Below, in pieces: positions 44,603 to 54,529 of a DNA stretch of 64,000 nt. Location: positions 186,001 to 250,000 of the forward strand of contig JAHEBZ010000003.1 in the NCBI GenBank assembly GCA_024641985.1. Reading direction: 5' to 3'. This DNA is from Rhodoluna sp. (GTDB lineage Bacteria > Actinomycetota > Actinomycetes > Actinomycetales > Microbacteriaceae). The notes below the pieces were generated by a model. It saw nothing but the letters and a program-made list of their open reading frames with translations, had not been told where the DNA came from and ran no database searches. Positions within the stretch are counted from its first letter, which is position 1, and each line of letters opens with the position of its first letter. A program made the translations under genes and the position numbers.

Positions 44603-45207
44603 TGAACGAGATTTACTCTTCAACAGACAAGTCGGCGCCGAACGATAGGCTCTCAGCCGGCCCGTTCGATGTCGCTGAGGCGCAAAACGTTACGCCATTC
44701 GTCGAATTTGGTGGCCTGCGAGTTCCCGCTCGAGCAGACCTAACGCTTCGCGTAGAGGTCGAGGATGCCACGGGCCACGTTATCGCAGTCAGCATTGATC
44801 TAGGCGGTTCCTCGCTGCAAGTTCAGGCTTTCGCGGCTCCAAGGTCTGAAGGGCTTTGGCACACATTGCGAGCCGAACTTGAGCAATCGGTCATAAGTCA
44901 GGGCGGCGAAGTTGAGCGTCGAGTTGGTTCGCTCGGGCAAGAATTGCTGGCCAAGGTTCCGACGTTGGATGCAAACGGAGGCCGAAATGGAACAAGATTG
45001 GCAAGATTTGTCGGAGTCGATGGTCCACGCTGGTTCCTGCGCGGCGTCATCGCCGGTGCTGCAATTAATGATCCGCGTGCGGCAGCAGAAATTGATGACC
45101 TATTTCGGTCACTGATTGTGGTTCGCGACAACACTCCGTTGCCTCCGCGTGACCTTTTGCCTCTGCGAATGCCAGGTGGAACAATTGCTCCACCCCGTGG
45201 CGCGTAA
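44602..45207 (+). CDS. DUF3710 protein
   Basis: A 201-residue cytoplasmic protein of the actinobacterial DUF3710 family, with GPFDVAEAQ, FGGLRVPAR, SLQVQAFAAPRSEGLWHTLR and VDGPRWFLRGVIAGAA as recognisable blocks and a proline-rich tail. The function is unknown. It is coupled to dut and to the DUF3159 gene by one-base stop/start overlaps, so the three act as one translational unit; the same neighbours occur in M. tuberculosis (Rv2697c-Rv2693c). Confidence 0.9.
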   Translation: MNEIYSSTDKSAPNDRLSAGPFDVAEAQNVTPFVEFGGLRVPARADLTLRVEVEDATGHVIAVSIDLGGSSLQVQAFAAPRSEGLWHTLRAELEQSVISQGGEVERRVGSLGQELLAKVPTLDANGGRNGTRLARFVGVDGPRWFLRGVIAGAAINDPRAAAEIDDLFRSLIVVRDNTPLPPRDLLPLRMPGGTIAPPRGA

Positions 45208-45872
45208 TGGATGAAAAAGGCAAAGCCGCAGCGAATCGACTTGGCATAGAGGCCGTTGACGGCAAGGTATCGCTAAGCAGGCAATCTGTCTTAGGCTCGG
45301 TTGGTGGCTGGTTGGGAATTGTCGATGCCGTGCTGCCTTCAACGCTTTTCGTCATCGTTTTCACGATAACCAAGACTCTGATCACGAGCATTATTTTTGC
45401 TGCCACAGTTTCGCTAGTTCTCTTGATAATCCAAATTTCTAAAAAACGTCCGATTGCAAACGCGTTGGTGGGAGCCTTCGGAATTGCTATCGCCGCTTAC
45501 CTTCCACTTCGCGACGGTGGTCAACCCGCCGATTATTTCCTGCAAGGCTTTTTTACGAACGCGATTTATCTCGCGGTCATTTTGATCTCATTCCTGATTC
45601 GCTGGCCGATTATTGGTGTTTTGGTTGGCTTTATTACCGGCCAGGGAACCAAATGGCGCAAAAATAAGTCGCTCCTCCGTAAATTCGGCGGTGCAACGCT
45701 CATTTGGATTGCTTTATTTTCTGCGCGACTGCTCGTGCAAGTTCCGCTTTATTTCTCGTCCAACGTAGAAGCACTTGGCATCGCACGAGTGGCCATGGGC
45801 GTTCCTCTTTATGCGATCTGTATTTGGCTAACCTGGTTGACCATACGCAGTGAAATCGTAGGCCGTCAATAG
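45207..45872 (+). CDS. DUF3159 membrane protein
   Basis: A 221-residue integral membrane protein with about five hydrophobic segments and the family pattern LGSVGGWLGIVDAVLPS near the start and QGTKWRKNKSLLR in a loop. The function is unknown. Last gene of the dut operon. No hairpin follows, and 50 bases later aconitase begins with its own ribosome site. Confidence 0.88.
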   Translation: MDEKGKAAANRLGIEAVDGKVSLSRQSVLGSVGGWLGIVDAVLPSTLFVIVFTITKTLITSIIFAATVSLVLLIIQISKKRPIANALVGAFGIAIAAYLPLRDGGQPADYFLQGFFTNAIYLAVILISFLIRWPIIGVLVGFITGQGTKWRKNKSLLRKFGGATLIWIALFSARLLVQVPLYFSSNVEALGIARVAMGVPLYAICIWLTWLTIRSEIVGRQ

Positions 45873-45922
45873 TGCTAATTTTGTTTCAGGCAATGAAGCT
45901 ATAAAAGTAAGGAAAGCCAAGT

Positions 45923-48601
45923 ATGTCCAAAGTAAACAGTTTCGGTGCAGCTGACATTTTGAATGTTGGAAACAAGGGATACCGAATCTTCAAACTTAAC
46001 TCTGTAGATGCTAAAACCTTGCCTTACAGCTTGAAGATTTTGCTTGAGAATTTGTTGCGCACCGAAGATGGCGCAAACATCACGGCAGACCACGTGAATG
46101 CTTTGGTTAACTGGGATCCAACCGCTGAGCCCGACGTCGAAATTCAATTCACTCCGGCCCGCGTGATCATGCAAGACTTCACAGGCGTGCCATGCGTAGT
46201 TGACCTTGCGACTATGCGCGAAGCGGTTGCCGAATTAGGTGGCGACCCCAAGCGAATTAACCCACTTGCGCCTGCCGAGCTAGTAATCGATCACTCTGTG
46301 CAGATCGATGTTGCCGGTACCGCCGATGCTTTTGAGAAGAACGTCGAGTTCGAATACAACCGCAACGGAGAGCGCTATCAATTCCTTCGTTGGGGTCAGA
46401 CCGCTTTTGATGATTTCAAAGTTGTGCCACCTGGCACCGGAATTGTGCACCAGGTAAACATTGAGTATCTGGCTAGAACCATCATGGCTCGCGAGATTGA
46501 TGGCGAATTGCAGGCCTACCCAGACAGCTGTGTTGGAACTGACTCGCACACCACAATGGTTAACGGGCTCGGTGTTCTCGGCTGGGGTGTAGGTGGCATC
46601 GAGGCCGAGGCAGCAATGCTTGGCCAGCCTGTCTCTATGTTGATTCCAAAAGTTGTCGGCTTCAAGCTCACTGGGCAGATATCTACCGGAGTAACAGCAA
46701 CTGACGTAGTGCTAACCATCACCGAAATGCTTCGTAAGCACGGAGTAGTTGGCAAATTCGTAGAGTTCTATGGGGCTGGCGTTAGCAGCGTGCCTTTGGC
46801 TAATCGTGCAACCATTGGCAACATGAGCCCTGAATTCGGCTCAACCGCCGCTATGTTCCCAATTGATGAAGTTACCCTCGATTACTTGCGAATCACTGGC
46901 CGCCCACAAGAGCAAATCGACCTGGTCGAGGCCTACAGCAAGGCGCAAGGGCTATGGCACGACCCAAGCATCGAACCTCGCTTTAGCGAATATCTCGAAC
47001 TCGACCTCGCGAGCGTTGTTCCATCGATTGCTGGGCCAAAGCGCCCGCAAGACCGCGTTGTGTTGAGCGAGGCCAAAGGCGCCTTTGCCAAGACAATCAC
47101 TACCTATTCAGAGCAGGCATCTAAGCCAACCGCTGTTAAAGGGCAAGATTTCGCAATTGACAACGGCCACGTTGCAATCGCCTCAATCACATCGTGCACC
47201 AACACCTCAAACCCTTCAGTCATGTTGGCAGCTGGTTTAGTTGCTCGAAATGCTGTAGCTAAGGGCCTGAAGGCAAAGCCCTGGGTCAAGACCTCATTGG
47301 CTCCAGGTTCAAAAGTTGTCACCGAGTATTACAACAAAGCCGGTCTAACCAAAGATCTTGACGCCCTCGGCTTTAATCTAGTTGGCTACGGCTGCGCCAC
47401 TTGCATCGGCAACTCGGGGCCGCTATCTGACGAGATTTCTGAGGCCATCAACCACAACGACTTGGCAGTAACCGCGGTGCTTTCTGGAAACCGAAACTTC
47501 GAGGGCCGCATCAGCCCGGATGTAAAGATGAACTATCTTGCTTCGCCGCCGCTAGTTATTGCCTATGCACTTGCCGGCACAATGGATTTCGACTTCGAGA
47601 CCGAATCGCTAGGCGAAGACACCAACGGAAACCCCGTTTACCTAGCCGACATTTGGCCTAGCGCTGCCGAAGTGCAGAAGACTATCGATGAGTCGATCAA
47701 CTCGGAGATGTTCAAGACCCAGTACGCAGGTGTCTTCGAAGGTGATGCTCGATGGAAATCATTGCCAACTCCCGAGGGCGCTGTCTTTGAATGGGATCCT
47801 AAGTCAACTTACGTTCGCAAACCGCCTTACTTTGATGGCATGAAAATGACTCCGGATGCCGTAAAGGACATCTTGGGAGCTCGTGTGCTTGCAAAATTGG
47901 GTGACTCGGTCACAACCGATCACATCAGCCCAGCAGGCTCCATCAAGGCCGATTCGCCTGCCGGTCAATACCTCACCGACAACGGCATTTCGCGAGTCGA
48001 CTTTAACAGCTACGGTTCACGCCGCGGCAATCACGAGGTTATGATTCGTGGAACATTTGCAAACATTCGCCTGCGTAACCAACTTCTAAGCGATGTAGAA
48101 GGCGGATACACCCGCGACTTCACCCAAGTCGGCGCACCGCAGAGCTTCATCTACGACGCATCGAGCAACTACCAGGCTCAAGGCACACCGCTCGTTATTT
48201 TGGGCGGCAAAGAGTATGGCTCTGGCTCATCTCGCGACTGGGCAGCCAAGGGAACAAGTTTGCTGGGTGTGCGCGCTGTAATCACCGAGAGCTTTGAGCG
48301 AATTCACCGAAGCAACCTAATCGGAATGGGTGTTCTGCCTCTGCAATTCCCTGCTGGTTCAACCGCTGATTCTCTAGGACTCGACGGTACCGAAGTATTT
48401 AACATCGTCGGCGTTGAGCAACTGAACGACGGTGTGACTCCGAAGACAGTGAAAGTTTCGGCTACCCCCTCAGAGCATTCTGCACAGGGTAAGGCTGCCG
48501 TCGAGTTTGACGCAATTGTCAGAATCGACACTCCTGGTGAGGCCGACTATTACCGCAACGGTGGAATTCTTCAGTATGTGCTGCGCAGCCTCGTTGGCTA
48601 A
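45923..48601 (+). CDS. acnA: Aconitate hydratase A
   Basis: TCA-cycle enzyme that interconverts citrate and isocitrate through a [4Fe-4S] cluster. The cluster cysteines are in [12 protein letters not shown] and [13 protein letters not shown]. Substrate-binding segments [17 protein letters not shown] and [13 protein letters not shown], and the swivelling domain after about residue 680, are intact. 892 residues, normal. AAGGAAAG precedes the ATG. dxs begins 3 bases after its stop. Confidence 0.97.
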   Translation: MSKVNSFGAADILNVGNKGYRIFKLNSVDAKTLPYSLKILLENLLRTEDGANITADHVNALVNWDPTAEPDVEIQFTPARVIMQDFTGVPCVVDLATMREAVAELGGDPKRINPLAPAELVIDHSVQIDVAGTADAFEKNVEFEYNRNGERYQFLRWGQTAFDDFKVVPPGTGIVHQVNIEYLARTIMAREIDGELQAYPDSCVGTDSHTTMVNGLGVLGWGVGGIEAEAAMLGQPVSMLIPKVVGFKLTGQISTGVTATDVVLTITEMLRKHGVVGKFVEFYGAGVSSVPLANRATIGNMSPEFGSTAAMFPIDEVTLDYLRITGRPQEQIDLVEAYSKAQGLWHDPSIEPRFSEYLELDLASVVPSIAGPKRPQDRVVLSEAKGAFAKTITTYSEQASKPTAVKGQDFAIDNGHVAIASITSCTNTSNPSVMLAAGLVARNAVAKGLKAKPWVKTSLAPGSKVVTEYYNKAGLTKDLDALGFNLVGYGCATCIGNSGPLSDEISEAINHNDLAVTAVLSGNRNFEGRISPDVKMNYLASPPLVIAYALAGTMDFDFETESLGEDTNGNPVYLADIWPSAAEVQKTIDESINSEMFKTQYAGVFEGDARWKSLPTPEGAVFEWDPKSTYVRKPPYFDGMKMTPDAVKDILGARVLAKLGDSVTTDHISPAGSIKADSPAGQYLTDNGISRVDFNSYGSRRGNHEVMIRGTFANIRLRNQLLSDVEGGYTRDFTQVGAPQSFIYDASSNYQAQGTPLVILGGKEYGSGSSRDWAAKGTSLLGVRAVITESFERIHRSNLIGMGVLPLQFPAGSTADSLGLDGTEVFNIVGVEQLNDGVTPKTVKVSATPSEHSAQGKAAVEFDAIVRIDTPGEADYYRNGGILQYVLRSLVG

Positions 48602-48604
48602 CTA

Positions 48605-50503
48605 ATGAACCTTCTTGATCGCATCCGTGGGCCGATTGACCTTGGCAAACTTAGCCTTCAAGAAATGTCATTGCTTGCTGCCGAAATCAGAGCCTTTTTG
48701 GTTGAAAATGTGTCTAAAACTGGCGGGCACCTCGGGCCAAACCTTGGTGTTGTCGAAACCACGATGGCAATTCACAGGGTGTTTGATTCGCCGACCGACT
48801 CAATCATTTTTGATACCGGACACCAAAGCTATGTGCACAAGATCCTTACCGGGCGCAAAGATTTTTCAAATCTTCGGTCAAAAAATGGCCTAGCCGGTTA
48901 TCCGCAGCGTATTGAATCTGTGCATGACATCGTTGAATCTTCACATGCATCGTCGTCGCTTTCTTGGGCAGACGGAATCGCTAAAGCCTACCGACTAACA
49001 GGTCAGACAGATCGCTACGTTGTTGCACTCATAGGCGACGGGGCCCTCACGGGAGGCATGGCTTGGGAGGCGCTAAACAACATCTCAGATGATAACGATC
49101 GCAAGCTTGTGATCGTTGTGAATGACAATGGTCGGTCGTATGCGCCTACCATCGGTGGATTTGCTAGATATCTAAACGACGTGCGCACCAACAAGAATTA
49201 CCGTCGACTCTATGCCGCTAGCAAGAAATTGTTTTACAAATTCGGGTTGCCTGGGCGTCTAATTTATTCGGCCGCTCGCGGCGCGGGCAAGGGCATTTTC
49301 GGCACATTCGCACCCAGGGGAATGTTCCCAAACCTCGACATAAAATACATCGGGCCAATCGATGGGCACGACATTGCTGCGCTCGAGCAGGCTTTACAAC
49401 AGGCCAAAAAATACGGCAGCCCAGTTATTGTTCACACCATCACTCAAAAGGGCAAGGGTTACGAGCCGGCCATGGGCGACGATGCAGATCAATTCCATGC
49501 GGTTGGGCAAATCGATGCAACCACCGGCAAGGCTTTGGATGTTAAGACAAAACAGAGTTGGACCGACGTGTTTGGTGACGAAATTGTAGAGATCGCTGCG
49601 AAGCGTGACGACATCGTCGCTGTTACCGGAGCAATGCTTATTCCAGTTGGTTTAAAGAAGTTCGCCGATCGGTTTCCGAATCGAGTATTCGATGTAGGCA
49701 TTGCCGAGCAACACGCCGTAACCTCATCAGCCGGCATGGCCTTTGGTGGTTTGCACCCAGTGGTGGCTATCTATGCCACCTTCATGAATCGTGCTTTCGA
49801 TCAAGTGCTAATGGATGTGGCTCTTCACAAGGCCGGGGTTACCTTCGTGCTTGACCGTGCAGGCGTAACCGGCCCGGATGGTCCCAGTCACCACGGTGTT
49901 TGGGATTTATCGCTGCTTCAATTGGTGCCGGGCATACGAATCGCGGCCCCACGCGATTCGACCACTCTAAAAGAAGAGCTCAACGAAGCCGTAAAAATCG
50001 ACAACGCACCAACGGTGCTTCGCTTTGCAAAAGGCACTGCCGGTGAACCCATTATTGCCATAAAGCGGCTACAAGATGGAGTCGACGTGCTGCAGGTTGG
50101 AAACAAGCAAGACGTCTTAATCGTTTCGGTCGGAAACTTCGCCGAATTGGCCCTCTCAGTCTCCGAGATACTGGAGACCAGTGGTGTTGGTTGCACCGTG
50201 GTCGACCCGCGATGGGTTATTCCTGTTGCCAACTCGGTAATTGAACTGGCTGGCCAGCATCGCCTAGTGGTAACCATTGAGGACGGCATTCGAGTTGGCG
50301 GAATTGGAACGCGTGTTCGTCAGGAAATGCGTTCGGCCGGAGTTGACACTGCGCTTAACGAAGTTGGGTTGCCTGATCGATTTATTGACCACGCGTCGAG
50401 AGCAGAGATTCTTGAAGAAACTGGCTTGACTGCCGAACAAATTGCCAGCGACATTCTTGCCCAGGTAAGTGGCACAAAAGTTCCGCACGCTAAACAAATA
50501 TAG
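48605..50503 (+). CDS. dxs: 1-deoxy-D-xylulose-5-phosphate synthase
   Basis: First step of the MEP isoprenoid pathway: joins pyruvate and glyceraldehyde 3-phosphate using thiamine diphosphate. Segments: SKTGGHLGPNLGVVE, FDTGHQSYVHKILTGR, ThDP site GDGALTGGMAWEALNN, VVVNDNGRSYAPTIGG and, in the C-terminal part, FDVGIAEQHAVTSSAG and DRAGVTGPDGPSHHG. 632 residues. It follows acnA with almost no gap, probably co-transcribed. It converges on the RNase D gene with a 21-base gap. Confidence 0.96.
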   Translation: MNLLDRIRGPIDLGKLSLQEMSLLAAEIRAFLVENVSKTGGHLGPNLGVVETTMAIHRVFDSPTDSIIFDTGHQSYVHKILTGRKDFSNLRSKNGLAGYPQRIESVHDIVESSHASSSLSWADGIAKAYRLTGQTDRYVVALIGDGALTGGMAWEALNNISDDNDRKLVIVVNDNGRSYAPTIGGFARYLNDVRTNKNYRRLYAASKKLFYKFGLPGRLIYSAARGAGKGIFGTFAPRGMFPNLDIKYIGPIDGHDIAALEQALQQAKKYGSPVIVHTITQKGKGYEPAMGDDADQFHAVGQIDATTGKALDVKTKQSWTDVFGDEIVEIAAKRDDIVAVTGAMLIPVGLKKFADRFPNRVFDVGIAEQHAVTSSAGMAFGGLHPVVAIYATFMNRAFDQVLMDVALHKAGVTFVLDRAGVTGPDGPSHHGVWDLSLLQLVPGIRIAAPRDSTTLKEELNEAVKIDNAPTVLRFAKGTAGEPIIAIKRLQDGVDVLQVGNKQDVLIVSVGNFAELALSVSEILETSGVGCTVVDPRWVIPVANSVIELAGQHRLVVTIEDGIRVGGIGTRVRQEMRSAGVDTALNEVGLPDRFIDHASRAEILEETGLTAEQIASDILAQVSGTKVPHAKQI

Positions 50504-50524
50504 GTTTACCTAGCTAAAGAATTG

Positions 50525-51829
50525 TTAGTTGCTTTCCTCTGCAGAAGCCACGACTTCTGCAACCAACGCTTCAGCAAGCGCACGAGCAATTAGTTCAACT
50601 TGCCACTGCCTTGCACCAACGCTCAGCAAAAACGCTGCTACCGCGACTTCATCTATTTCATTAGGCGGCTGCCAAGCCAGTTGTCGCAGATAATCGGGTG
50701 TAAGCAGGTTCTCTGCCGGAAGTTTGTGCTGCTCGGCAATAAACAATAGCGCGGGTTTCAGTAGTTGCAGACGGGCATTTGCCTCGGGAAAACGGTTCGC
50801 CCAAATTCTGTGGTTCGGAATGCCGATATTTGTAATCCGCAGCGGCGGTAGGTCTCGGATATTTAGGCCCTCGTGCAATGCCAGCCACCAGGTGTCGAGG
50901 TAGGTGCGACTGGCTCTGCCCACAAACGACCGACTGGATGCAAGTTCTGGGCGGCTAGCCACGGGTGTTTTAGCCAAACCACTGATTGATGAATCAGGTA
51001 TCAACCGCCCGGGGGAGACGTCTAATTTAGCGGCGAGTCTCTCGCGTGCTTCCCATAAACTGCGCGCAATCGCCAGACCTCGCTGATCCTTCACGTCGCT
51101 AAGGCCAGACACGCCCCGCCAGCGATCAATTTTTGGCGGTTTAGGCGCAGCATTCAAAACTGCAGCAAACTCGGCCTCTGCCCAAATTGACTTACCCTGA
51201 GAGTCAAGATCGATGGCCAGCGCATCCCACAATTCGTGCAACACATCCACGTCTAGGGCAGCATAAGTTAGCCAATCCTCGTGCAAAGGCCTGGTCGACC
51301 AGTCGACTGCAGAATGTTCCTTAGCGAGCCTTAGTCCGAGAAAATGCTCCGTGACGGCTCCCAGACCCACCCTAGCAAGCCCTGCAATTCGTGATCCCAA
51401 CTCGGTGTCGAACAGCTCAGGAGCCACCAATCCGAGTTCGCTTAGGCAGGGAATATCTTGGCTTGCTGCGTGGAGAATCCAAGGTGCAGTCGACAAAACC
51501 TTTGCCAGTTCCGAGAAAGGGGAGTCTGAGTTCTCCTCACTGCTGGCAGTCAATAAAGCAGAAGAGTCTGCGATTACAGCGATTGGGTCAATTAGAAAAA
51601 TGCTTTGACCTCGACGATGCACCTGAACAAGGTAAGCGCGTTGCGAATACTTGAATCCGGATGCCCTCTCGGCGTCGACGGCAAACGGGCCGGAACCGCC
51701 AGCGAGTTCGAGCACCGCCGCAGCGAGAGCCTGCCGTGATTCTACGAGAACCACACGATTTGCGCGTGGTTTGGAAAGCATGGGAAACGAGACAACAGCA
51801 GTTTCACTCAATTCGGGTGTTTCGCTCAT
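50525..51829 (-). CDS. rnd: Ribonuclease D-like 3'-5' exonuclease with HRDC domain
   Basis: A DEDD-family exonuclease for tRNA and other RNA 3' ends. Acidic residues are at PFAVDAERASGF, LHAASQDIPCLSELGL, LGSRIAGLARVG and WLTYAALDVDVLHELW. An HRDC domain lies around residues 230-320. 434 residues. The start shares a base with the DUF3000 stop (TGATG). The DUF3000-RNase D-dxs order matches Rv2680-Rv2682c. Confidence 0.9.
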   Translation of the reverse strand: MSETPELSETAVVSFPMLSKPRANRVVLVESRQALAAAVLELAGGSGPFAVDAERASGFKYSQRAYLVQVHRRGQSIFLIDPIAVIADSSALLTASSEENSDSPFSELAKVLSTAPWILHAASQDIPCLSELGLVAPELFDTELGSRIAGLARVGLGAVTEHFLGLRLAKEHSAVDWSTRPLHEDWLTYAALDVDVLHELWDALAIDLDSQGKSIWAEAEFAAVLNAAPKPPKIDRWRGVSGLSDVKDQRGLAIARSLWEARERLAAKLDVSPGRLIPDSSISGLAKTPVASRPELASSRSFVGRASRTYLDTWWLALHEGLNIRDLPPLRITNIGIPNHRIWANRFPEANARLQLLKPALLFIAEQHKLPAENLLTPDYLRQLAWQPPNEIDEVAVAAFLLSVGARQWQVELIARALAEALVAEVVASAEESN

Positions 51830-52419
51830 CAGTTCGCTCTAAGGTTCAATTCGGCAACTCCTGCTGGAAGGTGTGGAAAACCAGACATAATGCACACAAG
51901 ATCTTGCCAAGCTTCTAGGTGAGAAGCTGCCATAACGGTTGTAGGTGACCAAGACGCACGCATTTCTAGTTCGGCATGATCGCTTTGGCCCGCCAAGCTA
52001 CCATAGCCTGAAGAAATAATGCGTGTCGCCGTTCCTGCTGCTGCAGAAAACGCGGCTCGCCTATTGTCGAGCGCTTCGGTGAGCCAAGCCCACGAAACAT
52101 CGGAGACAGACTCGTCAGCCCCAATATTTGTTTCTAAAGGTGACTTCGCGAAACAAATTACCCTAAATCTGCTTGACCAACCATCTTGCGCTTCGGGCTC
52201 CCACAGCAACACAAACCGCCCGGTGCCCAAATCAGTGGAAACATCCTTGATTGCCGGCGCGGCGATGCTCGCTGAAAAAGCAATCGAATGCGTGGCTAAT
52301 TTTGGTGGGGCCAAGATCTCTTCAACAATGAGTTCATCGCGAATTTTGGCGTTTCGAAGAGTCTCGAGCGCAAGCCGAAATTCAGCCGAAGCTGTCTCTT
52401 GTGGCTCGAAGTCAATCAT
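51829..52419 (-). CDS. DUF3000 protein
   Basis: A 196-residue actinobacterial protein with FRLALETLRNAKIRDELIVEEI, VSTDLGTGRFVLLWEPEAQDGW and a C-terminal LRASWSPTT segment. The function is unknown; it is constantly paired with an RNase D, and the overlap TGATG with rnd suggests a shared task. The ATG at 52419 is exactly six bases after TAGCCT on the minus strand with no ribosome site. Confidence 0.88.
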   Translation of the reverse strand: MIDFEPQETASAEFRLALETLRNAKIRDELIVEEILAPPKLATHSIAFSASIAAPAIKDVSTDLGTGRFVLLWEPEAQDGWSSRFRVICFAKSPLETNIGADESVSDVSWAWLTEALDNRRAAFSAAAGTATRIISSGYGSLAGQSDHAELEMRASWSPTTVMAASHLEAWQDLVCIMSGFPHLPAGVAELNLRAN

Positions 52420-52425
52420 TGTTCA

Positions 52426-52431
52426 AGGCTA
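52426..52431 (-). promoter_or_regulatory. Candidate -10 element of leaderless DUF3000-rnd operon
   Basis: TAGCCT on the minus strand with a six-base gap to the ATG, within the 25-base space after the RibD_C gene. Confidence 0.5.
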
Positions 52432-52444
52432 TTGTCTGGCTTCG

Positions 52445-53113
52445 TTACTGCCCGACTGCCACGCCGCCGAGTGTCCACTCAAGGTAATTGTTTGACGAAT
52501 CAAAATCGATTTTCAGTGATTCGTTAGTTGCCGGCAAGTAGCTAACAGTTGCGACTATCGCTCTGGCTTCTTCGCGGGATATTTTTCGATTCAGCCCGGT
52601 AACGGTTAATGAAACGGTTGCGATGGACCCCGAATTTGCAAACATTCGGATGAGTTCTGGCCCGCCTTCGAGTAGGGCCGTTTGGAAACCAAGAGCTTCT
52701 AGGGCAGCAAGTAGTTGGTACGTTGAGTTGCCGGCAGAGTCCAACTCGATTACGCGAGCACTCGAATTGTGGGGGAGGGATTCCGAAATTAGAGGGTTGG
52801 TCGTCGCCAAGAAAACTAGGTTTTCGGTTGCCAAAGATAGTGCGGGTATCGAAAGCGAATCTGGATCGTTGGTGAGGATGCAAAGCGCGCATCGAGATGT
52901 AGATCTGAGGTTTTCTAATCGAGCAGTTCTTCCGCCAGTTATGGCAACGTCTACCCTTGATCGTTCGGCCAAGAATCGAGCTAAATCTGCTGCGTTTGAG
53001 ACACCCTGCGAACTTCCTTTTGCGTCGGCGAATTGCCCATCAAACGTGACGACATGGCAGAGTCGAACAGTAAGACCTGCCGACTTGTGACTTAGAGCAG
53101 GCCCAGTTGCCAC
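52445..53113 (-). CDS. RibD C-terminal-domain (pyrimidine/dihydrofolate reductase-like) protein
   Basis: A 222-residue NADPH-reductase-fold protein of the RibD_C family. Signature segments are RLCHVVTFDGQFA near the start, the VDVAITGGRTARLENL block and ALLEGGPELIRMF. The deaminase domain of RibD is missing, so it may do only a reduction, or act on another pterin-like substrate as proposed for Rv2671. The GTG start shares a base with the sufE stop (TAGTG). Confidence 0.82.
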   Translation of the reverse strand: MATGPALSHKSAGLTVRLCHVVTFDGQFADAKGSSQGVSNAADLARFLAERSRVDVAITGGRTARLENLRSTSRCALCILTNDPDSLSIPALSLATENLVFLATTNPLISESLPHNSSARVIELDSAGNSTYQLLAALEALGFQTALLEGGPELIRMFANSGSIATVSLTVTGLNRKISREEARAIVATVSYLPATNESLKIDFDSSNNYLEWTLGGVAVGQ

Positions 53114-53538
53114 TAGTTCGCTTTTTCTCGTACTTGGCGCTTAATGCGATGCAACATCGCTCGCATACCGCGCATCCGAAGCGGCGAAACGGCTTCCGCT
53201 AAACCAATTCTGTTGGCGAAATCTTCGTCAACACCCAAAACTTCGCTGGCAAGTTGTCCGTTGAGTGCCTCGTGCAGAATGCTCGCAAACCCTCTTGTGG
53301 TCGGCGCTTCTGGCGGCGCACTGAAAAAGAGTTGAACCCTATTAGCTTCGTCGACTTCTACAAATAGATAAATCGGTGACTGACATTCTTCAACACGTTC
53401 AAGCAAATCAGGATGGTCTTTATACCGAGAAGGAAGTTCGGGCAAGTTGTCTGAGTATTCGAGCAGCAGAGTCAGACGATCTTTAACTCCAATTTCGTTG
53501 AAATCAACAATTAGATCCTCAAGTGGCTGGATTGGCAT
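53113..53538 (-). CDS. sufE: SufE-like sulfur acceptor protein
   Basis: A 141-residue SufE-family protein that accepts persulfide sulfur. The acceptor Cys52 lies in EECQSPIYLFVEVD. The C-terminal segment RMRGMRAMLHRIKRQVREK is typical of actinobacterial members. It follows sseA with the TAAATG junction, so a sulfurtransferase and a sulfur acceptor are made together, as with Rv3283-Rv3284. No SufS or SufBCD is in the window. Confidence 0.9.
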   Translation of the reverse strand: MPIQPLEDLIVDFNEIGVKDRLTLLLEYSDNLPELPSRYKDHPDLLERVEECQSPIYLFVEVDEANRVQLFFSAPPEAPTTRGFASILHEALNGQLASEVLGVDEDFANRIGLAEAVSPLRMRGMRAMLHRIKRQVREKAN

Positions 53539-54441
53539 TTACTTCGAAACCGGAAGGTCACCAGGTGCAGTGCCCTTTGCAATCGGCACACCAACGAGGC
53601 TGCCCCACTCTGTCCAGGATCCGTCATAGTTTCGAACACCGGTGAATCCAAGAAGGTAGTTAAGAACGAACCAGGTGTGGCTCGAACGCTCGCCAATGCG
53701 GCAATAAGCGATCACGTTATCCCCGGCTTTAAGCCCGGCTTCTCCGAGATATATCGCTTCTAGTTCGGCTCGAGATCGAAACACGCCAAGTTCACCAGCA
53801 GATTTTGCCCAGGGCACCGAAGCTGCGGTTGGAATGTGCCCTCCGCGAAGCGCCCCCTCGTCGGGATAATCAGGCATGTGGGTGCGCTCTCCCGAATACT
53901 CCTGGGGGCTACGAACATCGATTAGCGGGTTACCAAAATGGGCAAGAACATCGTCTCTAAAGGCGCGTATCGGTGAATCATCGCGTGAAACTAGCGGGTA
54001 GTTCGACTTGTTTACAGGTGAAACTTGCCGCGTGATTTCGCGACCCTCTGCAATCCACTTCTCTCTACCGCCGTCGAGCAGGCGAACATCTGGGTGACCA
54101 AACAGTTTGAAGACCCAGAGCGCATATGCTGCCCACCAATTGCTCTTATCGCCATATATCACGACCGTGCTCTCGCGGCTAATACCGTTTCGCTGCATAA
54201 GTGCTTGAAAAGCCTCTGCACCGATGTAGTCGCGCTGAACCGGGTCATTAAGGTCGAGGTGCCAGTCAATCTTCACTGCACCAGCAATGTGACCAACTTC
54301 ATAAAGCAAAACATCTTCATCTGATTCGACAATTACCAAACCATCGGTATTCAGATTCGCGGCCAACCATTCGGTGCTCACCAGCACCTCGGGAGTTGCA
54401 TACTCGAGAAATTTGGCGTTTGAATCTGTTTCGACGGGCAT
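53539..54441 (-). CDS. sseA: Thiosulfate sulfurtransferase, two rhodanese domains
   Basis: Transfers sulfane sulfur, classically from thiosulfate. 300 residues with an inactive N-terminal rhodanese domain and an active C-terminal one; catalytic Cys247 is in [14 protein letters not shown]. Family blocks include [26 protein letters not shown] and [11 protein letters not shown]. The ATG at 54441 has GGGAAAG upstream. First gene of sseA-sufE-RibD_C, divergent from zapE. Confidence 0.92.
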   Translation of the reverse strand: MPVETDSNAKFLEYATPEVLVSTEWLAANLNTDGLVIVESDEDVLLYEVGHIAGAVKIDWHLDLNDPVQRDYIGAEAFQALMQRNGISRESTVVIYGDKSNWWAAYALWVFKLFGHPDVRLLDGGREKWIAEGREITRQVSPVNKSNYPLVSRDDSPIRAFRDDVLAHFGNPLIDVRSPQEYSGERTHMPDYPDEGALRGGHIPTAASVPWAKSAGELGVFRSRAELEAIYLGEAGLKAGDNVIAYCRIGERSSHTWFVLNYLLGFTGVRNYDGSWTEWGSLVGVPIAKGTAPGDLPVSK

Positions 54442-54529
54442 GAAAGCACTTTCCCTTGGTTATTAGACTTGGAGACAATACATCTAGGTTAAGCGCAGAT
54501 TTCGCTTACGTCATCCCGCAAGGTAATAA

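Noticed and set aside
52019-52495. A 158-codon plus-strand frame
   Set aside because: It is antisense to DUF3000 and crosses its promoter; composition is that of a shadow frame.
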